A stretch of 64,000 nucleotides of DNA from Nomia melanderi (taxonomy: Eukaryota > Arthropoda > Insecta > Hymenoptera > Halictidae): NCBI RefSeq assembly GCF_051020985.1, contig NC_135008.1, positions 3,968,001 to 4,032,000 of the forward strand, read 5' to 3'. Position 1 is the first letter of the stretch; every line of letters begins with the position of its first letter. The notes beneath the pieces are model-generated. The model made no database searches. It worked only from the letters and a program-made list of their open reading frames with translations, and had not been told where the DNA came from. This document shows positions 25,464 through 37,349 of the stretch, in pieces. The translations under genes and the position numbers were made by a program.

Positions 25464-28400
25464 ACCGTCGCGCCGCGTGGAAAATAATTTATTTTCCCTC
25501 GCAGCCATGTACAAACGCGACGAAAAAGTCGCGGCTTTAATAAATACTCGTAAAGCCTTTGATGCTTTCTTCCGGGGCCACGGCCGGCTAAATTCGCAGA
25601 CGGCATCGATAATCATTCGCGGACCAATGATAAACAGCACGCTTTGCGCCAATGCCGACTTATTTCGCGCGGAATTAATTCTATCCCAAGAGGCGCACTC
25701 GGCGACATCGATTCGAGCTCTTTTCCTCTGCTCTTGATTGGCGTTTTGCAGACACGATCGCAGAAGGTTTACCAAGGTACATAGTCACGTGTACACGACT
25801 CCGTTCAAAGTTCAGTCTTACAAATAATATCCGCATGATAAGCCTTTGACAGCATTACACTGCAAATATCCTCGTTCGATGGAGAATCTTTAGCTCCGAG
25901 GAGCAATGGGCGACGTGTATTTCTGTTTTATCTACACGATATACGGCCCGTTGTTTTCAAACGACTTTGTTCGCAGTATCGAATCGGTAATCTGCTCAGT
26001 GCATTGGAATAGGTCCTGAGAATCCGTTTCTAGGACGACACTACCGATGGATACGGGGCTGTCGCGTGATCCTCGAAACAACGGGGAGCGTTTAGCGTTC
26101 GCGTTTAATGTCCTCGCGCACGCGAGAACGGAGCGTTAGTGGCGGAGATTGCTCCTGGGACGATTGTGGAATTTATTAAGATTTCTCCCTGGTAGGGGGG
26201 CTGTATTTGATTACCCTGCGAGGTAAGTGGTTTACCGACACTAAGTGAATATCGCAGGAAGATATTTTGAGCCCAGGTAGAAACACGGAGAATAGTCTGC
26301 GCTCGTTAATTCGTCGGTCCAGACGGAATGTGTTCTCTAGATTTACAGTATCCTGTCATTACATAGTGGAACAGTGATTGACTTGCAAATAATTTTCCTG
26401 CAATCACAGTCCAGGTTTCAGAGAATTGAAGGGTACGAGAATGCGAGGTCTTTTAAAAATGATTGATGTGATACGAATACACCGTGAGAAGTACTCAGCC
26501 ATGATTATTATATTTAGACGCTGTTGATAATGTTGTTATTGCACCCTAAGTTTCGTGGTTTGCTCGGTCGCCTTGCAGGGGAAAAGAAACGAAGTTCGGG
26601 GATGATTACTCTTCGAGTGACGTAACACACGAGCGTGACGGTCACGCGATCGCTGGTTGAACAACCTTCGAGAACGATATACGATCATTCGATATTAGCA
26701 TTTACAATTTCGTTGCACGCTAAACAAGCCGTCTCCCGGCGTAATTTACCTCGTCGCGGCGCAATCACGAGAGCCGCGCATTCGTCGGCGGCTCATGCGA
26801 AACTTGAACTTCAACTTCGGTACGCTCGTCGTACGGTTCCACCCCGTGAAGTTACATTCGCATAATATGCAATTGAACAAACACTTAAACTTTTATTCCC
26901 GCTTCATTCGAATTATGAACCGGTAGTTTCAACGTTACCCATAAATTTTATTAATCTCCGTAGTACATCAGGAATGAAATATTTCCTACGTTTTGATCCT
27001 TGCAGCTCAAAATTTCACGACACGTTTGCCTCATAAAAGAATACTTAAACGGATAGTCGAAAGCGGCCGTTGATAGCGGAGGTTAAACTAAAAGCGTGGC
27101 AGATATCATACGGTGAATACCTGCCGGGGGAAAAAAAGGGGGGTGGCATCCAGCGATAAAAGTGAGTGGAAACGGCGGGAGAACTTGTTTGCTAGACGGC
27201 ATACTTTCGTTATCAGGTCATTATGTTCGAATCTAGAGGCGAATTATCTGGGTCGGAAACAGGGCGCGGTTTTAGGTATGTTCGACGACACGTACAAATG
27301 GTTACGATGGAGTGTTCCGGGACATGCAACGCGGTCGTTTACAAGTTTAAGCAAGAATATTAAATATGACGCGGATCTTCTACTCTCGAGTGTTTAACTG
27401 CCACGAAAATAATTCCTCGTTACCTTTAATTCAACGATTAATGATAAGAATACGAAACTGATTCCCAGAATAGATTTTCTGCCGTAAATTATTTCTTCTA
27501 TAGCCAGAGAATTTTCTCGAGAACCGTTGGAAGGTAATTTGCCTTCCACTTCGCAGTCTAAAAATATTTTTCAGTAATATATTTAATACGCTGATCGCAC
27601 GAACGACTGGGAAAGAGACGGGGGAACATCGCCAGAACGACAACCAGCAGAATCGAGCATCGAAATTTTGAACGGGAGACCAAATTGTTTTGTGGGCCGC
27701 TAGACATGGTCGCTAGACCTCAAGATGGGATCCCCCGGGCTAAATACATTCGAGAAGTGGGTACAAAGCTCGGGTGCTCTCGTGGAAGGCAGCTCATCAA
27801 GAGGATTATGCAGCCCCTATCTTGGCAGACGCGGTAAACGCAATCCTCCCTCTCTCAACCCTTCCTTCGCGGCACTCGGTTCGAGTGACGGTCCCCTAGT
27901 CACGGCAGATTAACGTTTCAAGAATCAGCGGAGTCACTCGCGAAAATTACGACGCATTGATGATTCGTGGCCAGGGTTCGACGAGTGGAAGGATCGCGGA
28001 TTAGAGGCGAGCATTCCTCGCCAGCCCGTGTCAAGGGTTCGCGGGGAATCCCACAGAGAAGGCATTCGATCCCGGAACACAAAGGGAGTGGGACTGAGAT
28101 GCGTGGAAAAGGGCACGGAAGGGTCGATCCCGGTTCGAGAAGGATCGGAAGGTTCATCGATACCTTAGAGACAAAGTGACGCACGAAAGGAGCTTTTCCG
28201 CGGTTAAAAGAGTATTTACGTTTGATTCTTATTAAAGAACTTAATGAATAATTATTCATATTTCCTCAGCAGTTTTTGTAAGTTATATGTCTCTCTAAGA
28301 TTAAACGCTGATGTTTGCGATAAGATATTAACTGAAACACATTTCTGGTTAAGATTCATACATTTCCAATCATATGAATTCCAATCATCCAATCACTCGT

Positions 28401-31400
28401 AGTTTCCCAATCGACTCACACATTATTTCAGCGAAATGATGTCAAAAAGGAGACGAAGCCACGCGCGACGCAAGTTAATCTCACCACTCCGAGTAAAGGG
28501 AGGGAAAAAAAAAAGAGTCGTGGGGTGAAGGTTGGAGTTCAGAAGGGAGTAGAAGGAGAAGAAGCAAAGTGGAGTGTAGCAAAGTAGACCTAGAACCACT
28601 TGGAATCACTCAGTGACCGGCTTCTTCATCCTCCCCTTCGTATTTCTTCTATCTACCTCGCGGTAATGCATACACGAGGCCCCGCAGCTTTACCGTTTCG
28701 TCGCGGTTTGATCTTCCGCCGTCCCTAAGCTCCCCTCGGTGATCCCGGCCGTCCCTTCGGATCTCCATCGCGCCCCACGCGCCTGGAACTCCGGCATTTT
28801 GCCCGGCCGGCTCGGCCCGTCGTCCCTGGGAGGTATCTCCCGGTATTTCAGTAATGAGCCGGAGTTTCCACGTGCTAATCCGGATCGAGCGGTGGGCTCG
28901 TGAGTATCGCGGTAACATCAAAACCATCGGGGGCCGCAGAGACCCGTCCACCGCGGTTGGAGCAACAGATATCATCGGAAAGTTTCCCTTGGAACTTAAT
29001 CCGCACCCGGAGATTCGAATCTCGAAGAACTTTCGCCGGAATCGCGGCAACGGGTTGGAGAGCGGCGGCCACTGTTTTTAATTGCGTTCGAATGGAGCTA
29101 AGACTTTGAGGATTGCGACAATTCCTATCGATTTCCGCGTATATTTTACTGTTCTTCACTACTTGGACTCGACTTTCACCATTATGGCTACAATCCGCTG
29201 TCTTTCGCGGTCAGTTCGTTTTACCCTATGACGGTTGGCTTGGAACAGAGGCGGAGAGACCAATCTACCGACGTATCGTCAGGTATAGGGCCGTCGGCTA
29301 CCGAGATACGTCCCAACCCCAATACAGCTAATCTCCGCAGCGATCGTACGTCCAGCAGTCACGCAGCCAACGCATCGCCTCGGAGCCATCGAATCAACGT
29401 CCTCAGCATCAACGATAAGAGCGGGGCAGCGTGCGGACGAAAACCCCGGGCGCGGTATCAAACCGAATTACATCAAACCGCCCCAACACGTTTCCACTCT
29501 CACGACAATTACAGCTTATCGAAGGGCGAGGCGGCGACGATTATCGGTTATCTCGGCCGGCGGTCTGACTCGGGCATACTCTGCATTCATTTCGCGCAAG
29601 AAAGGAGTGTCCGACCGAGTCGGTCGCCGCTGCAGGACGGCGCTACGCCGTTCTAACCCCGTTGATTTAATATATCTGCCCCGGGGGAGGTGGGACCTCG
29701 CGACAATAAGTACCCGCGTATCTCCGACAGCTCTCGACCGATCCGGCAGCGGCCTCGTTCATTACGCTCGGTTTGTTTATCTTTCCATCTGTCCGAGCCG
29801 GTGATCCCTTAATAATCCTCGAGCAGCCCATTCACCGGGCCCCCTCGAAACCGTCGCGCCGGCGAGCCCCGAATTCGCGCGGTGAACGTTCCATAACCGG
29901 TGCTCGCGAAGCCAGACTCGTTTCGGAGGACATCCTGATCGAGTTACTTCGCGTTATCGAGCGTACTCGTCGACGTCGTCGTCGTCGTTCACGAGCCGCG
30001 CGCCCCGAAGAAAGGAAGAGACCGGCGGCGGATAGGGTGGAAAAGGGTTGAAGGAGAAGAACGGGGGCGGATTGGCGGGAGACGCGACAAAGTTGGCTCT
30101 GAAATCCAATTAATTCATCCTCTGTTGTAGACAATACGGTCGCCATCTTGATTTGGAAATCTAATTTAGCCGCTCTTTATTTATGATAACGCCCGCCACT
30201 TATTGTACCCCTCACGCCGGCGTCGCGCGGTTCTTCGACAAAGGACTCAACCGACGACGGAGGGGGTATGGAACCGTCACATCCAGCTTAGACGATGGAT
30301 TTTCGTTCTTCAACCCCTTGTACACCTAACACCACCCCGTTCTTCATTCTTCCATGAGCATGTTTATGTTACCCCATCCTCCGCACTGCGCAAGGATTCT
30401 TTCAGCATAACCTACGCGCACACGTCCGCTAATTGAACGATGGTTTATGAAATTTTATGGCGAAGTTATTCGGTTCCCGGCCGATTAACGCCCGCCCCGG
30501 AAGATTAATATTTACGCGACGGGTGCTCCACGCTCCTCCGGCCGCCGCGTCGGGACGTTAATCAATTTCCCGCGCACACCGCCGGTCCATCCACTTATCT
30601 GTTAAGGAAGGAACACGGGCTTGCCATTAAAGAGATTTGTCGCCAATAAAGCATGCGCAATGGCTCGACCGTATCTTATTGCTTATCCTTTCTGCTCTGC
30701 CACGGACTCGCCCCGAAATTACCGGGGATCGAAGATTAGATTATATTAAGGGCGACGACGCCGGGTTACCCTGGACGTACCGCGACCTGCCAGACGCAGG
30801 ACTCGACACGCTCTCCCATGGAATTGAACCACTATTTCGACGATTGCTTCCTACGCCCCGGCCGAACGCGACTCTCTATGAATTGGTAGTATATTCCGGG
30901 ATCCGTTCACTGCCGGGTTAACGGCCTTTTATGGGGAAAACGTATTTCCAGCGACCTTGAGACCTTGATAAGGGATAACATATTTTCCGATCGCTTGAGC
31001 TCTCCGTTCAAGGGACGAAACAGCCGCGGGAAGATATCGGGGATTTAATCCGATGAAATTCGAACGATCAATGCATCCAGTAATTGGCGGTGCGATCGAA
31101 ACGGCGAGAGGAAAATATTTTTTAGGAATTACGTTCACGTGTAAACTACGCCGGCCGATGCTCCACTGTATTTGGATAAATAAAATAATATCAACACACG
31201 TGGATAGTAAATATTGAACTGTTACTATACGCGATCTCTCACGGAAATACACTGGAGGAATTATACCGTGCGTTTCACTCATTTTGCGATGCACGCAAAT
31301 TTTCGTGCGCATCGCGAAATGTTTCGAATACTTTCTTCTTTTCAATCAGTACGAGTACCGGGGAATGCGTTTGTTCGGGAATTCCAGAATTCCGGAAGGT

Positions 31401-32360
31401 CCGTTTTATAGAAATGTTTCGGCAATTGGTTCGGGATCGTAACCGAGCCGCCGTTTATCTCAGAACGAGTTGTTCTTACGGTCGTTTAAGCGTCGTGTTA
31501 AGGGAATTCGAGAAGAGAACGAGCATATGCATACGCGACAACGATAAGAGAACCGGTTCAGCCTAGAATCGTAAAAAGTAACGAGATGGTAGAGACGTAA
31601 ACGATCGTAAAACACGTCGTTTCTCTTGCTCGATCGTACCTGTATCGGACGCGCGGCTTCTTGGGCAACGAACTGCGAATTCTACGCGTAAAAGTCGCGT
31701 CATCTGCTTTACAGGCCTAAAGAATGTGAACAAATCCCATTGTCAAATCCACCCGTCACAATTTTTGTGTTTGTGGCCCGTATAAAGGGAATATACACGT
31801 CATAAAACTCCTCGGAAGGGTTCGATAACAAAGTTACTGCTCTAGAACTTGAAGAAGAGCCACTGAAATTTCCTTCGACCACACTTCGTCGCAGAAAATC
31901 GTCGCCGTTTCCCTAAATCTATCGTTCAACCCCTTGTTTTTGAATAATTCAACAGTCCCCCTATTTCTGCAACTAATTTCCATTAACCTAACATCGAGAA
32001 TACTAGCGTCAATATCAGCAACAACCTGAATAGCGACAACTTTAATTCCAGAACACCAACGAACAGTTCCAACGCAGAAAGAACGAAACGACCCGAGCAA
32101 ACGTTCATCGCTAATAGCCGACCACCGCAGGCAAAGAGGAAGAACTGTCCGGGGATGTAGCTCGAGTAATTTCAATCCCTTTCAGATTACACGTAAACAC
32201 GCCGTGATCTGCACGGTCGTGTAGCAGAGGATAGAAAGACGCTGGCGGTCGTGTTGGTAACGGTGCAGTGACGGAAGAAGGTTAAAAAGAGGAAACTCGC
32301 AGCGGAGCCGGTAAACGAAAGACCGTGCGAGGTGGATCGGAGAGAAAAGATGGAAAATGG

Positions 32361-32417
32361 GGAAGAAGAAGAAGAAGAAGTAGTAGAAGCAGAAGGAGAA
32401 GTAGAAGAAGAAGAAAG
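32361..32417 (+). repeat. Imperfect GAA-rich repeat
   Basis: Perfect GAA units occupy about 32362-32380, followed by interrupted AGTAGAAG and GAAGAAGAA stretches. It is a decayed trinucleotide microsatellite. Confidence 0.8.
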
Positions 32418-34017
32418 CTGTGAGTAGTGGTGGCTACTGGTAGAGGAGGAGATGTTTCCGGGAGCCAAGAAGTACTTTCAACCACTTGCGTTCAATTACT
32501 AGTGGCGAGGTTATGGCGGGCTTCTCGTGTCGAGGCCGTAGGAGTGGTCTGTTCGTTCTCTCATCCCTCCGCCAGCCCCTCTAGCGTCGCGAATCTCTTC
32601 CAGCTAACGTCTCTCCCTCCCCTTTTGTCCAGGGTTCTATCGGGCCATCGCGTTGAAGGTATCGTGGCGAGTTCTGTCCAAGTTTACCCGGGACTGGACG
32701 CCATTCGAAGCACATCTAATTGACCGGGTCTTAATGAAAATGATCTCTGGGTCTACTCCAGCCGGCCACCCTTATAGTGTTTCCTCTATTACCGCTCTCG
32801 GCTCTTGGCTTGGCACTTGACGTTCGCCGGTTCCCATTCGTCCACGAAAACACACCGATACCGGTCGTTCCGTACTCTTATTGTCGGGCGCTGGACGCGG
32901 ATCGCGTTGAAACGAAGATCTGCCGGAGATCGGTGGCCTAATTAAACCAACCTCGGGACGTTGCTCGCGAATAATCCGGTTTAGTAATTACCGCGACCGT
33001 GTGCATGCGACTGCCCCGGAGACCGATGCTCGACGACTTGCCGGGGGATACGAGTGCTGGACGGTCCCTATTAATTCCGTTTTGGTGATTTGCTAGCGAG
33101 ACAGCTTGTATTTTGTTGGTACTGTCCAGAGCGCACGGCGAGACGCCAATTTAAGCGTAACAATTGAAAATGATTGCACGTTCGGAGATTTGAAGAATGG
33201 AAGAATTATCGAGATCTCGGGATTCGTCAGATTTTAATCGTGTTCGTGGGGTTTCGATTATTATCGACGGTCTAAGTAAATAAAAGCGTCGAAGGTATCT
33301 TTCGTTTTATTTCCCGAGATACTCGAAGCCAACGCGGGCGGAACGAGCGGGAAATATACCTGTCCGCAGGAAATTGGAAGGTAACAATTTCGGGATGACT
33401 CGCGCGGCACGTTCAAACGTCGGAAAAATTTCGGGGACCGAAGTTTCTCGCCGCAGTGCCGGAAATTCCGGGACGATTACAGTAATCCCGTTCCGAATCT
33501 AATAAGCGGTTGACACAAATTACAGAAGCACCTGCCTGAGCTTCGAAAGTCGGCACTACTTCCCTGTGATTTCTCGAAATTGGACGCCCTTCTAAGAAAA
33601 CTTTGCAACGACGTTCCGAATTCGACTCCTTCCGGTTCCCACCTGTAATTTCTACCGCTCGCAGTCGCAGCTGCATCGGCGATAATTGCGACCATTGCTA
33701 TTTAACTGCGCGGAACGAATTTTTCTCCGCGGTAATGATCGTTCTTTATTCGTCGAATTCATCGAGCAGCTGTGTTCTCTTAATTCACTGACTCGGTTGG
33801 CGCATCGTTTCGAAGAGTAATGCTAGGTTATTCATCGATACGTTATACCTTCCACGAGACATAGTTGAAAACAGTGACAATGTGCATTCAAGAAGGAATC
33901 ACGAGTCATGGACAGCTAGCTACTGTCATCCCTCGCGAATCCCCTAATTAGACGGTCGAAAACGACTCTTCGAGAAGCAATTTCGCTGCTAGTGAAATGA
34001 ACGACCGATGGGTCACA

Positions 34018-34129
34018 GAAACGGAAGAGGGCGGAGGTATAGAAACAGAGGGAGGAACGGAGAAAAAGACGAGAGGAAGAGAGAAAGACAGTGGCGGGCA
34101 AGGGTAGGAGAGCGAGCAAGAGGAACGCA
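34018..34129 (+). repeat. Polypurine tract
   Basis: About 110 bp consists mostly of A and G with a few interruptions and no fixed repeat unit. No function is visible. Confidence 0.55.
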
Positions 34130-34806
34130 CAGCTGTGCGAAAGCGAGAGGTCGTTCAACGGCAATCACCGGGGCGTAGACTGGTCCCTCCCACGGGACCA
34201 GAATGTCCAGTCTGTCATTCATTCAAATTAATCTCCTGAATGTTTCAACGGGTGTCGTGCGCGTCGTAAAACTCGCCAGTTTATAGCGGCAGAGGCGGAC
34301 AACAAAACACCGCGACAAATTCAGGTTAATAAGTCGTATATAGGCCGTTTAACGAGGTCATGCGTCCTTCGATTCCGCCTGATTCCCCTGAACCCCTGTA
34401 CGCGACGAACGTAATTGGCGAAACTTGCTGATCGATACTACTCACTTTCTTTGCTGTTTTCTATTTCGAGGATAACGGTTCCCTTTGTTCTCGTCACACG
34501 GAAATTCGAATTTAATTATTGCTCTTCGACGTAGAATGGTTTCGCGTTGACAACCAGGGATAGAGTTATTTTTATGTTCAAATAAATAATAATACAGTTA
34601 ATTTATAAACTGAACCTTACGGTTATTGTTCAGATTTACACAAGATTATTTATTTTAATAAATAACGTGCATTTGTATATTTCTGTACCTTTTAAGTCAT
34701 TCTACGTGAACGACATTATTTTATTGATAAAGAACTGTTGAAAATATTGAAAGAGACTTTTAACGAATTTGAACGCGTACCCGCGCAGTCTTGTTCCCGC
34801 CGTCGT

Positions 34807-34884
34807 GTCACGTGACCAGGTATCGCTGCGCGCGCAGCGCGGACGGCATTTCGCGCGTTTCAAACGAGCAGTGAGGGTATCAGT
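34807..34884 (+). promoter_or_regulatory. Candidate promoter core in AT-rich DNA
   Basis: A CpG-rich block of roughly 120 bp stands out inside an AT-rich region. It carries the palindromic E-box GTCACGTGAC (34807-34816), a 14-bp palindrome GCTGCGCGCGCAGC (34825-34838), and TCAGT at 34880-34884, which matches the arthropod initiator. There is no TATA box at the right spacing. A donor-like site 250 nt downstream supports + strand transcription, but the strand is uncertain because palindromes read both ways. Confidence 0.33.
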
Positions 34885-35129
34885 GTTGTGCAAAGAACGT
34901 TCGGAATTCAATTCTTAGATATACGTGAAAAATTTGAAACAACTGAGTATTTCTATATAGTCTAAAATATCAGAAGACCGTGTGTGTCTATTAAACAAAT
35001 GGTTCGTATGTGTACATTTCAACGCAGCTAAAAAAGGAGGTTAGATTGCCGCGTTGACATACGAGAAGAGCGAACATTTTGAACATCTGTAAGCTACTGC
35101 ATCCAGAATAGTCCCCCGACAACTCTGTG
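34881..35129 (+). other. Possible non-coding first exon with donor at 35130
   Basis: If transcription starts at the TCAGT initiator, a 249-nt exon would run to CTGTG|GTAAGTGT, a near-consensus 5' donor at 35130. The exon is AT-rich and has no long frame. It contains one well-placed small frame, ATG at 34999 (context ACAAATGG) to TAA at 35031, ten codons, which could be an upstream frame of a spliced message. No downstream acceptor or coding exon is recognised in the window. Confidence 0.25.
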
Positions 35130-35420
35130 GTAAGTGTCAATAGCTTCAACAATTCTTTTTTATCATGTATTCATAACCTAAAACCAACATATGAAATGTT
35201 TCTTCTTACCATGAATAATAGCCGACTGTTGTCTCTCAGCATAGTTATCAAGTCTCATTGATCAGTTTCCACGTTTCTTTTCAAATGATTCACAACATTT
35301 AATTACTGAACAAGACTTATCAATTCACAATTAATAGCACTGCACCACGTTCAACAATCAATCGACGACAAACTGCCGCGAATCATGTTCAAACTTGCGA
35401 TTAACAATATGTTCGTCAGT

Positions 35421-35436
35421 GTCGCCACCTAGCGGC
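35421..35436 (+). promoter_or_regulatory. CTCF-like insulator motif
   Basis: The sequence TCGCCACCTAGCGG fits the core shared by animal CTCF sites (CGCC, A or C, C or T, CTAG, pyrimidine, GG). It lies about 540 bp downstream of the candidate initiator. One motif match in 64 kb is weak evidence on its own. Confidence 0.35.
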
Positions 35437-35538
35437 AGTTTCGCTGTTTCAAATCGTTGGCGGGAAACAGGGAGAGGGCGAATGTAGCTTAGTAATTTAT
35501 AAACGTTCATTGACCACTTTATAGCGAAACTGGCAATA

Positions 35539-35996
35539 TTAACCCTTTGCGGACGAATGTCGACATTTCGATGAGATGAAATGTTCATAATTGGAATAGT
35601 AAGTTGCAAACGAATGATTTAATTACTTGAATAGCAAGTGATCAGCGTATAGTTCCCTTCTTTGCTATTGTTTAATCAGTTAAGAGTGGAACTTAGTTTG
35701 AAAAATCTCTCCTTGTGCGCGCAATAAAATCAAATAATAAAATATATCCTCGTCAAATGCAGGTCAAATGCACTTATAATATATCCTAATGAAAAATTAA
35801 AGCGAAACGAAGAAAAATTACATGTTTGTCTCAAAAAATAAACAATCCATCAAAAAAAGTTAGCACCATTAAGAGTTTTAAGATGACGTGTATACTCGTC
35901 AAACACAGTTAACTGGTTAAGCATTCGATGTATAATTTAGTTTCATACGTTGCAAGCTTTGTGTACTTTAAAATGTCTTCGTCCGCAAAGGGTTAA
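35539..35996 (+). mobile_element. Non-autonomous piggyBac-like element (MITE), family A, best copy
   Basis: TTAA (35539-35542) is followed by CCCTTTGCGGACGAA, and the exact reverse complement TTCGTCCGCAAAGGG closes the element before TTAA (35993-35996). This gives a 450-bp element with perfect 15-bp terminal inverted repeats and a TTAA duplication, the hallmark of the piggyBac superfamily. Just inside, GACATTT recurs inverted after a 4-base offset. The interior is AT-rich with no transposase frame, so it would depend on an enzyme encoded elsewhere. A deleted relative is at 15022 and a reversed half copy ends at 11634. Confidence 0.8.
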
Positions 35997-37330
35997 TGAG
36001 TATAATTAGTTTGCTATATAAATCGAGGAAAATGCTGCAAAGCTATAAAGTACAAAAGAAAAAAAAAACAAAAGACAGAAAGGGATGCGACAAAAAGGTC
36101 TGTACATAAATCAGGGTTCGGATGCCTCGTGCAGTTGAATCGTCATCCTATTGGATCAGGAACTGGGTCGAACCAGTTTTTCGCGCCAACTTGCCTCCGA
36201 CAGAGATAGCAGCAGCCCCCTATCGTTTTTTCGTCAGCAAAAAGGATTTCCCTAGCGACATTAGTCCGACCCGGCCGGCGGTTCTCGAAACGTGCTAATA
36301 TTCGATTGCGAGCCGAGCGAACCCGGATTAGCGGAATTCGAAGCGTTCGCCGAAAGATAGTTCTTACAATCTCGCAAACAATTCCGTGGTCCTCGCGACC
36401 TTATTCCGTGGTAGATCGCCAGCTTCGAAAAAATAATCTCCCCGGTGGAAAGTTCCGGCGGCGAGGGGCAAGGTGATTGAAAAGCATCGCCGGTTAGCTT
36501 TAGCTGTAAAACCGCTTCGATTCGGCCGGAACTGGGTCGACCCGATCTCTCGAACCCGCTCATTGTTGCGCGATCTTTAACGAAAATTCGTCCCCCTCGA
36601 AAAGACGCGATTTTCGTTGCGTTCAGGATGAAGCGATCGTAAAGCGGAAAGAATAATCGAAGACAAGGATTGCGTTGCCCGATCGCGTTTCCGTTCTCCC
36701 CTCGTTCACGGTCCGCTCCGAATTACTCGTGATTTTCTTGAATTCTTCTGCTCCGATGACAATCTTATTTCACCGTCTTCATCTTGGAGACATTTCCGAG
36801 CAGGATGAAACTTTGTGGACGATCGTTCGCGACGCACTCGTTTAATGAAGGAAGAAACGGGTTACTTCCTTTTCATTTGGTAACGGCCGCGCCCAAATTT
36901 TTAACCTAGATCCCAAGATCATCGAAGCAGAACGGGATCCGAAAGTTAACCCCCGACCGGAGGAAACCCGAAGTATTATTCCGATCTTGAATGCCCCTAA
37001 GTCGGCCAACCGGCTACATTTGCCGCTTATTAACTCGAGGAAGGGGATCGGCGCGGCTTAGAATCACCGTCATGCTGACTAGAACAGACCGCGGCTGCCA
37101 AACTTGCCCTGCCGCGTTATAAATCACCGTGCCTGACTCGGCTACTTCGTGCTTGGCCACCCTCTTGCCACCTGACGCTATCGTTTCACGCGTAGACAAC
37201 TCGTATTAACGAGTACCGTTCCGGGCACGCGCGAATCTATCCACGCAGAATGCGAGATAAGCGTGGCGCGCATCGACAGGAAAAATCCTCGCTCGCCGGA
37301 ACAATGACGTTATAATTCCCGGCGCGGCGT

Positions 37331-37349
37331 GGCGAGGCGAGGCGAGGCA
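37331..37349 (+). repeat. (GGCGA)n short repeat
   Basis: Three perfect and one altered copy of a GGCGA unit lie in tandem. Confidence 0.7.

Larger units (their letters stand above)
25464..34440. other. Gene-free segment
   Basis: Nothing beyond low-complexity sequence could be supported. A CGT-rich patch lies at 29967-29989, a purine-rich tract at about 28494-28588, a GAA-rich tract at 32361-32417 and a purine-rich tract at 34018-34129. Open frames up to 142 codons have no recognisable domains. Confidence 0.5.
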
